Below are positions 7,601 to 12,676 of a stretch of DNA of 12,676 bases, piece after piece (the first letter of the stretch is position 1; each line of letters begins with the position of its first letter). The DNA is from Mucidula mucida. Taxonomy: Eukaryota > Basidiomycota > Agaricomycetes > Agaricales > Physalacriaceae. A model generated the notes under the pieces. The model had not been told where the DNA came from and did not search any database. It worked only from the letters and a program-made list of their open reading frames with translations. The position numbers and the translations under genes were made by a program. The DNA is taken from the NCBI GenBank assembly GCA_015501055.1, contig JADNYV010000923.1:1-12676 (forward strand). Direction: 5' to 3'.

Positions 7601-8150
7601 AGGCGCAAGTTCCGTTCTGTGCCAGAGTTGCTCCATGAGGGCTGCAGAGGGTAGCGTGACGTTGAGGGGTTCAGTATTGGGCGGTGGCATTGGTCGGAAT
7701 AAATGAGATGGAAACTGTGACATGGGAACTTCAATTCAAGCAAGCGCAGATGGCTTCGGCTTACTTGGGTACTGTTGGTGAAAGTCGCAGATAGCTTCGT
7801 TGGCATTCTTGAGATTGCATGCCGGATCCCAATGTCTGCTTGTGTGTGCCATAACCCTTCCAGTGGATCTTGTATTGGAAACCCCTGTGGTACTTTTGGA
7901 AATTAACCACTTTCTCAACTTCCCATTCCGGCTCGTCTCCTTCTAACACAGGTGGTGGGCGCGTGTCTCGGGGTTGTGTCGGAAATTGCGGCTTGTGGTA
8001 AGGCGTCAATAGGGCCTCATTAAACATGGGATGAATGCTTTTCCATGTGTGAGGAATCTGGAGCTTGTAAGAGCTTGTCCTGACTTTCTTAATCACTTTA
8101 AATGGCCTGAAGTGTTTGTCATCGAGTTTCTTCATTGGTCTATCCAGCCT
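7598..8150 (-). pseudogene. pol C-terminus: integrase tail and chromodomain
   Basis: Minus-strand reading from 8150: DRPMKKLDDKHFRPFK, then SSYKLQIPHTWKSIHP (the GPF/Y-like integrase C-terminal module), a proline-rich linker, and a chromodomain. The chromodomain starts EWEVEKVVNFQKY, has YKIHWKGYG, and after a frameshift near 7830-7850 continues in another frame as WDPACNLKNANEAI. A tail (FPSHLFRPMPPPNTEP) then runs in a further frame to TAA 7598-7600. Chromodomains of this type direct integration to histone-marked chromatin. The frame breaks make it non-functional. Confidence 0.8.
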
Positions 8151-9100
8151 TTATAGGGATGCCTGCCCATGTCTGCAAAGAACGGGGTTACTTTGGTTGC
8201 CAAGTGTACCCGATCATTGTAAACAAACTCGGCAGAAGGCAACCATTCATGCCAGTCGTTCTGATGGTAGTTGACAAATAACCGTAAGAAATGTTCTATC
8301 TCTTGGTTCAGCCGTTCCGTCTGCCCATTTGCCTGTGGATGATACACCATTGTAAAGTTTCCTTTGATGCCCAACAGCTGGTACAACTCCTTTATGAAGC
8401 GCAAATGATATTGCAGGCCTCAATTGTGTATCATCTGTTGTGGCATCCCATGTATGGGGAAAATGTGATCACGGTAGATGCGGGCCATACCTTCTGACGT
8501 CAAAGTGGTGCATGTTGGTATGATGCATAACCGCTTTGTGAAGTGGTCCACAAATGTGCTGATCGCATTGTATCCTCCTGATTCCGGCAGCTCTCCGATC
8601 ATGTCCATCCCTACTACCTCCCATGGCTCGCTTGGCACATTAATAGGGTAAAGAGGTGCAGCCGGCTTCGTGCAATGTGACTTTGTGGCCTGGCATTTTT
8701 GACACCCTTCTACGTATTCACGGATGTCTTGGCTAATTTCAGGCCATTAATAGGTGCATGTGATCAACTCAAGAGTCTTGTATTGTCCCAAATGCCCTGC
8801 AAGCTGTGCGTCATGGTGCATTCCAATAACTTTTGCGCGCAATTCCTTGTCCTTTGGTATGTAAATACAATCTTTCCATATAATAAGTCCATTTTCCTTC
8901 TCTTTCCATCCTTTTTCTTTGTTTTCCAATGCTTTTTGTATGTATCTGTCTTTGTTTCCTTTCCTTTGTTTGATTTTGTTAAGTAATATGTCCTCCGGTG
9001 TATCTACTGTATGTAAAAAAAATTGAATTTGTGAAATAAAAAACTCTGGCTTGAGCAAAACAACATTTTTGTTATCTTTTTCCCCCTTCTCAAGGCCTGT
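8132..9100 (-). pseudogene. pol integrase: zinc finger and catalytic core
   Basis: Minus-strand order: a lysine-rich linker after RNase H, then the HHCC finger (MHHDAQLAGH ... GCQKC, about 8815-8690) interrupted by TAA at 8747-8749, then the catalytic core. The first acidic residue is visible in VVGMDMIGELP. The second site, normally SDRG in this family, reads HN-stop-G, with TGA at 8420-8422. The glutamate lies in NGQTERLNQEIEHF. After HPYKGW the sequence jumps to DRPMKK at about 8132-8150, so the stretch that normally links core and tail is deleted. Confidence 0.88.
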
Positions 9101-9517
9101 CATCCTTGACAAGGCATCAGCTTTTCCCATTGTCCTGCCTGGCTTATGAATCATCTGTATGTCATATTCTGCCAACTCCGTAACCCATTGTGCCTGCCTC
9201 CGGTTCAACTTCTGCGGTTTCCTGAAGTACTGAAGGTTTTGATGATCGGTAAAAACCTCCACTGTCTCCTTAGCGCCTAGGAGATATTGCCGCCAGTCGT
9301 CGATTGAGTCCATAATAGCCATCATCTCTTTGTCGTAGATCTCATAATTGCGCTCCACTTTGTTCAGCGCGCGAGACCAAAAGGCTACTGGTCTCCATTT
9401 TCCGTCAACAAACTGGGAAAGAACCGCCCCGTTCACATAGTTTGAGGAGTCCGCCTCAACTTAAAACTTGCCCTCATTGCGTGGTACGATCAGGACGGGT
9501 TCTTCCGTCATCCTTCA
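9080..9517 (-). pseudogene. pol RNase H domain
   Basis: The minus-strand reading contains VEADSSNY and GAVLSQ (the usual start of Ty3/Gypsy RNase H), PVAFWSRALNKVERNYEI, FTDHQNLQYF and KADALSR at its end. Two in-frame stops precede or break the start: TGA 9515-9517 and TAA 9461-9463. Both lie in the same frame as the upstream and downstream sequence, so they are nonsense changes rather than frameshifts. The domain would degrade the RNA template during reverse transcription. Confidence 0.88.
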
Positions 9518-10640
9518 TTTCAACTCCTCAAATGCCTTGTGTTGCTCCATACCCCAAACCCATTCACCCTTTCCAGTCAGCAAGGTCAATGACTTCGCTA
9601 CTCCCGCAAATCCCCGGATGAAACGTCGGTAGAAGTTGCAGAAGCCCAGAAATGACTGTACTTCCTTCTTCTTTGTTGGCTCCTTCCATTCCTTCACTAC
9701 CACCACTTTTGCCGGATCCATCTTCACTTCTCCTCCTCCAACAATAACTCCTAAGTAGTCTACAGTATGTGCCTCAAAACTACATTTCTCGGGTTTTAAA
9801 TACAACTTATTTACTCGCAATATCTCTAGTACTCGTCGTACAATATGCCTATGTTCTTCAATGTGTTTGTAAAAATAAGTATGTCGTCTAAGTAAACTAT
9901 AACATGTCCTTCATCGATCAACTCCTTCAGAATGTGATTCATGAACGATTGGAAACGTCGCCGGCGAGTTTGTAAGTCCGAAGAACATGACTGAGGGCTC
10001 GAACAGGCCTCGGTTTGTTCTAAACGCCGCTTTCCACTCATCACCTTCTTTGATCCGGATGTTATTGTAACCCCATCGGACATCCATCTTTGTGAAAACC
10101 TTTGCTCCCTTCAACTTGTCGATAAGCTCCTGAATCAACGGCAAGGGATATCGGTTCTTGATTGTCATGTCGTTCAACTTCCGATAATCCTGTACTGGCC
10201 GAAGGCTTCCATCCTTCTTTTTGACAAAGAAGAAGGGTGATGCCATAGGTGAAATTGATGGCCGTATGTGTCCCGTCCGTATGTTTTCTTCCAGGAACTC
10301 ATCTAACGCCTTCTGCTCGAATGGACTAAGGGGATAACCTTGCAGTCAACCGGTTTGGAACCAGGCGTAAGTTCTATCGCGTGATCCCAGGGTCTTCGCT
10401 CCGGTAACTTATCAAAGTCCGCCTTGCTGAATACATCGGAAAATTCCTCGATGTAAGGTGCAGCAGCGGATGAAGGCTGTTGTGATCTCAGCTTTTCACC
10501 GCTTTTGCGATAGTTGTCCCAGTCCATCCAGAACAAACGCTCTCCCTCTTCCAACTTCTCTTCTACGTCTTCTCCTTCATCTTCCGGCGAGTTATACTCG
10601 GGTAGGTAGCCGCACGGTCTGGGCATCGATCAAAAGTCAA
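9518..10640 (-). pseudogene. pol reverse transcriptase
   Basis: The minus-strand reading starts with the pre-RT segment (FSDVFSKADFDKLPERRPWDH), then breaks by frameshift near 10335. It resumes with [36 protein letters not shown] and [13 protein letters not shown] (first catalytic Asp). After a second frameshift near 9950 come QSFMNHIL and the active-site motif YLDDILIF (YLDD at 9883-9894). A further frameshift near 9830-9850 precedes LYLKPEKCSFE, FLGFCNFYRRFI and the thumb/connection region. At least three frameshifts separate blocks that are otherwise collinear with Ty3/Gypsy RT. Confidence 0.93.
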
Positions 10641-11327
10641 CGTGGATTCCGTCCAGTTGATGTGGGGTTGTGATATCGTAACCAATCTAGCCCCAAAAAG
10701 ATACTTGTTTTGCCAAGATTGGTGACGGCCAACTCAATCTTTTCGGCGTGATCCCGATCTTCATCCGGACCTCCACAAAACCTTCGATTGCTCCTCCCTC
10801 GTTTAGGGTTCCATCCGCATTGTAGACAGGGAGCTTGACCGGTAACTCCTTGATTGGGAGTCCGTTCTTCTCGACGAATTCTTTATTGACACAAGAACCC
10901 GTTGCTCCACTGTCAAGAAGGGCACTCGTTTCCCATTCAGAGCCTGTGTGTACGCTCTCTATGGTTACTCGGAGTTTCATGTCCTGCCCCTTTGTTCCCC
11001 GGATGTACTTCCTCGACTTTTTCAACTCCGTCACAACTTCCACCGCAGCTTCCTTTGTCAACGCTCTGATCGCCATCACCTTCTCCTCCGTCGCTTCTCT
11101 CTCTCTCCGCTCCGGCATCCATGCTCTCAAAATTCCCACTGCTCTCGACACTTCATCCTCTCTTAGCCGTTGTGCAATCCACTCGGGCGTATTTGGCTCA
11201 AATCTTTCTTTCGCAGGTTTTGGTGGTAAAGTCGTCGATGATATTTTAGATGTTTCAGTACCCGTACTGTAAATAGATTCTGCATCTGACAACCCTTTCC
11301 TTGATGACTGCTCCGGCAGGACTGCGT
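10641..11327 (-). pseudogene. gag-pol junction and aspartic protease
   Basis: The minus-strand reading has a low-complexity start (DAESIYSTGTETSK), a charged linker and the protease active-site motif ALLDSGATGSCV (catalytic Asp at 10912-10914), with NADGTLNEGGAIEG further on. A frameshift near 10755 moves the reading to ELAVTNLGKTSIFLG and DWLRYHNP, and one or two more near 10640 lead into the next block. Retropepsin-like enzymes work as dimers and cut the polyprotein. The frame also extends upstream (LPEQSSRKG), so gag and pol may once have formed one polyprotein. Confidence 0.85.
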
Positions 11328-12248
11328 CTACTGCGGGAGCTTCGCAAAACCCAACTCTTCGGCCAGCTTCCTCTTCTCCTCGTCATTCATTTCGGTCCAT
11401 AGACCCCAAATTGTCTGGGGTCGACCCTTCTTGGACAGAACCTGCTGACATGGCCTGTTTGCCACAGCTGAAGCAGAGTCCCTTCGACGTGCGTTGTCGA
11501 TGTCCATCGGCCTGCCGGCTCCTCCATAGGTAACACCGGTGGCATCTCGTCGTGTGATCGGCATTGGAGGTGGGTTCGTAGGATTGCTCTCGATGTAGCC
11601 ACCTGCGGAGCTTGAGGCCGGGACTGCATGCCGGACCTCTTGCTCGCCGCCGCCTTCTCCACAGCTGATCGATCTGAAGGATCTGTGCCTTCCAATCCTT
11701 GTACTTCTCTGGCAACCCGTCTCGGCTACCATAGATCTGATCAATGATCTTCTCGTTGACGTTGGTCTCGAGAAGTCGCACAACAAATGCGTCATCCTTC
11801 AATATCCTGCCTGAGTGAGCAGACCTCGAACTTCTGGAAGAAATCTTGAGCGGTGTCTTGCCCCTGGCGCAACCGCTCGATCTGGTCTTGCGCGTCTCGC
11901 GCGAGGTTGGAATCCACAAATCGTTCCTTCAAGTCTTCCTTGAACTCCGTCCAAGAGACTGTCCATTCCTCTTCTTCCTCGTCGAAGTTCTGGTCCGAGT
12001 AGTTCTGGACCCATGCATCTACGTGATCTCCTCGGATGTAGGAGAGAACAACATCGATCCTTTCGGAGTCCGATGTGAGGTTGTTCTTCTTGTCACGGAT
12101 GTATGTGAACATGATCGCCACCAGCTCTTGTACTTGGACTTGTCCCCGTCATAGTCATAAGGCTTGTTGACAAGGGATTGGCCTTTGGTTTCGACATCGC
12201 GTGATGAGCGGGTGTGTGAGGAGCGGTTTCAGGTGCTTTGTTGGACAT
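11328..12248 (-). pseudogene. gag, capsid and zinc knuckle, frameshifted
   Basis: The likely start is the ATG at 12248-12246 (MSNKAPETAP). Frame changes follow: KPYDYDGDKSKYKSWW lies in a second frame and MFTYIRDKKNNL in a third. The Retrotrans_gag-like core reads WTEFKEDLKERFVD and QIERLRQGQDTAQDFFQKFE. Two indels near 11800-11830 lead to KDDAFVVRLLETNVNEKII. A CX2CX4HX4C knuckle is recognisable at 11435-11475, but its halves CFSCGK and TGHVSRFC lie in different frames. The end reads NDEEKRKLAEELGFAKLPQ. Gag forms the particle shell and binds element RNA; this copy cannot do so. Confidence 0.85.
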
Positions 12249-12676
12249 GATGAATGGGGTATAGGATCGGAGAGTGAAAGGGTGAAAGTGGGGATATGGG
12301 AGATGCGGATTTTGATGAAACGGGTGAGGAATAGAGGTTTGGATGCATAGGGAGGATCGCCTAGATCTGAAATAGAATCCAGGACTTGGTAGGTTGGGGA
12401 ATGATGGTGTGTATCGTAAGGTAAGTAAAGTAGGTAGGTATTGTAACTGTCTACACTATTTTACCGGACTACTGACTACGTATCTACAGAGCCCAAGAGC
12501 TCGTCACAAGTTCGCAATTGCCCAGCCGACGTCCCTCTGGTGTGAGGTAAGCCGAAGTTTTCCTGGGAACGGGGGTTTGACCCGTAAACAGCGCCCACTG
12601 AAGTGCAACTGCCAAAAGTTTGTTCTCTGTCGTGAGAGCGGCTACTTTCCAGCACCCGAGGCAGTTATCTCTAACT
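12249..12676 (-). other. Retroelement leader upstream of gag; no LTR found
   Basis: This 428-nt stretch should hold the primer-binding site and the 5' LTR. I find neither the LTR start (TGTTATGAATCG) nor its end (GTTGCTAACA), and no clear TGG-starting primer site next to such an end. Either the leader is unusually long and the LTR lies just outside, or the 5' end was replaced by other DNA. The minus-strand sequence TTCTATTTCAG ending at 12370 resembles a splice acceptor, but no gene could be built. No protein-coding signal was seen. Confidence 0.4.

Larger units (their letters stand above)
7057..12676 (-). mobile_element. Decayed Ty3/Gypsy chromovirus retrotransposon, 5' end outside window
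   Basis: In transcription order (high to low coordinates) there is an untranslated leader, gag with a CCHC knuckle, protease (LLDSGATGS), reverse transcriptase (YLDDILIF), RNase H, integrase (HHCC finger and catalytic core), chromodomain, polypurine tract and 3' LTR. Integrase after RNase H and a C-terminal chromodomain place it in the chromovirus branch of Ty3/Gypsy (Metaviridae). Every domain carries frameshifts or stops, and part of the integrase C-terminus is deleted, so the copy is not autonomous. Only one LTR is visible. Confidence 0.93.

Noticed and set aside
10835..11272. Plus-strand open frame of 145 codons opposite the protease region
   Set aside because: The opposite strand carries the clear protease motif and linker, so this is a shadow frame.
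12569..12585. Stem of 5 bp with a 7-nt loop (ACGGG, GGTTTGA, CCCGT), like a tRNA T-arm or B box
   Set aside because: The loop lacks the TTCRA pattern, and no matching acceptor, anticodon arm or A box could be built on either strand.

Overview
The window looks like nuclear DNA of a filamentous fungus, most likely an agaricomycete basidiomycete. The evidence is very short introns (45-49 nt, GT..AG, with CTRAY-like branch sites close to the acceptor), intron-rich small genes, and a Ty3/Gypsy chromovirus with a C-terminal chromodomain. No bacterial operon, rRNA, tRNA or CRISPR array is seen. The assignment is inference from gene architecture; no species can be named.

Layout. (1) Bases 1-4623, plus strand: a local tandem array of a small uncharacterised gene family. 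Copy 1 (5' end outside the window, to 1217) and copy 3 (3413-4621) can both be spliced in silico into open reading frames sharing the same C-terminal half and a tiny last exon. Copy 2 (about 1466-3190) keeps a frameshifted first exon and a frameshifted last exon, and its middle is replaced by about 1.4 kb of unrelated sequence holding short coding-like fragments. Copy 3 contains a 149-bp tandem duplication that carries an intron and adds exactly 34 codons in frame. Copies 2 and 3 share an upstream region with a perfect palindrome (GCCGAGCTCGGC / CCGAGCTCGG). (2) Bases 4622-4835: the tandem homology stops at 4623; a possible 5' exon of an unrelated gene lies at 4697-4755. (3) Bases 4836-7056, minus strand: a long decayed gene of unknown function with four in-frame stops and two frameshifts. 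(4) Bases 7057 to the window edge, minus strand: a decayed Ty3/Gypsy chromovirus. Its 3' LTR (7057-7586, TGTTA..TAACA ends) directly interrupts the reading frame of the gene in (3). Going up in coordinates, and so backwards through the element, come the polypurine tract, chromodomain, integrase, RNase H, reverse transcriptase, protease and gag. The 5' LTR is not found before the window ends.

How they fit together. The retroelement and the gene it interrupts are both dead, and several of their stops are one transition from an expected sense codon (CGA to TGA). One integrase change turns the catalytic Asp-Arg into Asn-stop. This suggests C-to-T decay such as cytosine methylation or RIP-like mutation. 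The left-hand gene array has instead kept open spliced frames in two of three copies, so it is the part most likely to be functional and is the best candidate for something undescribed.
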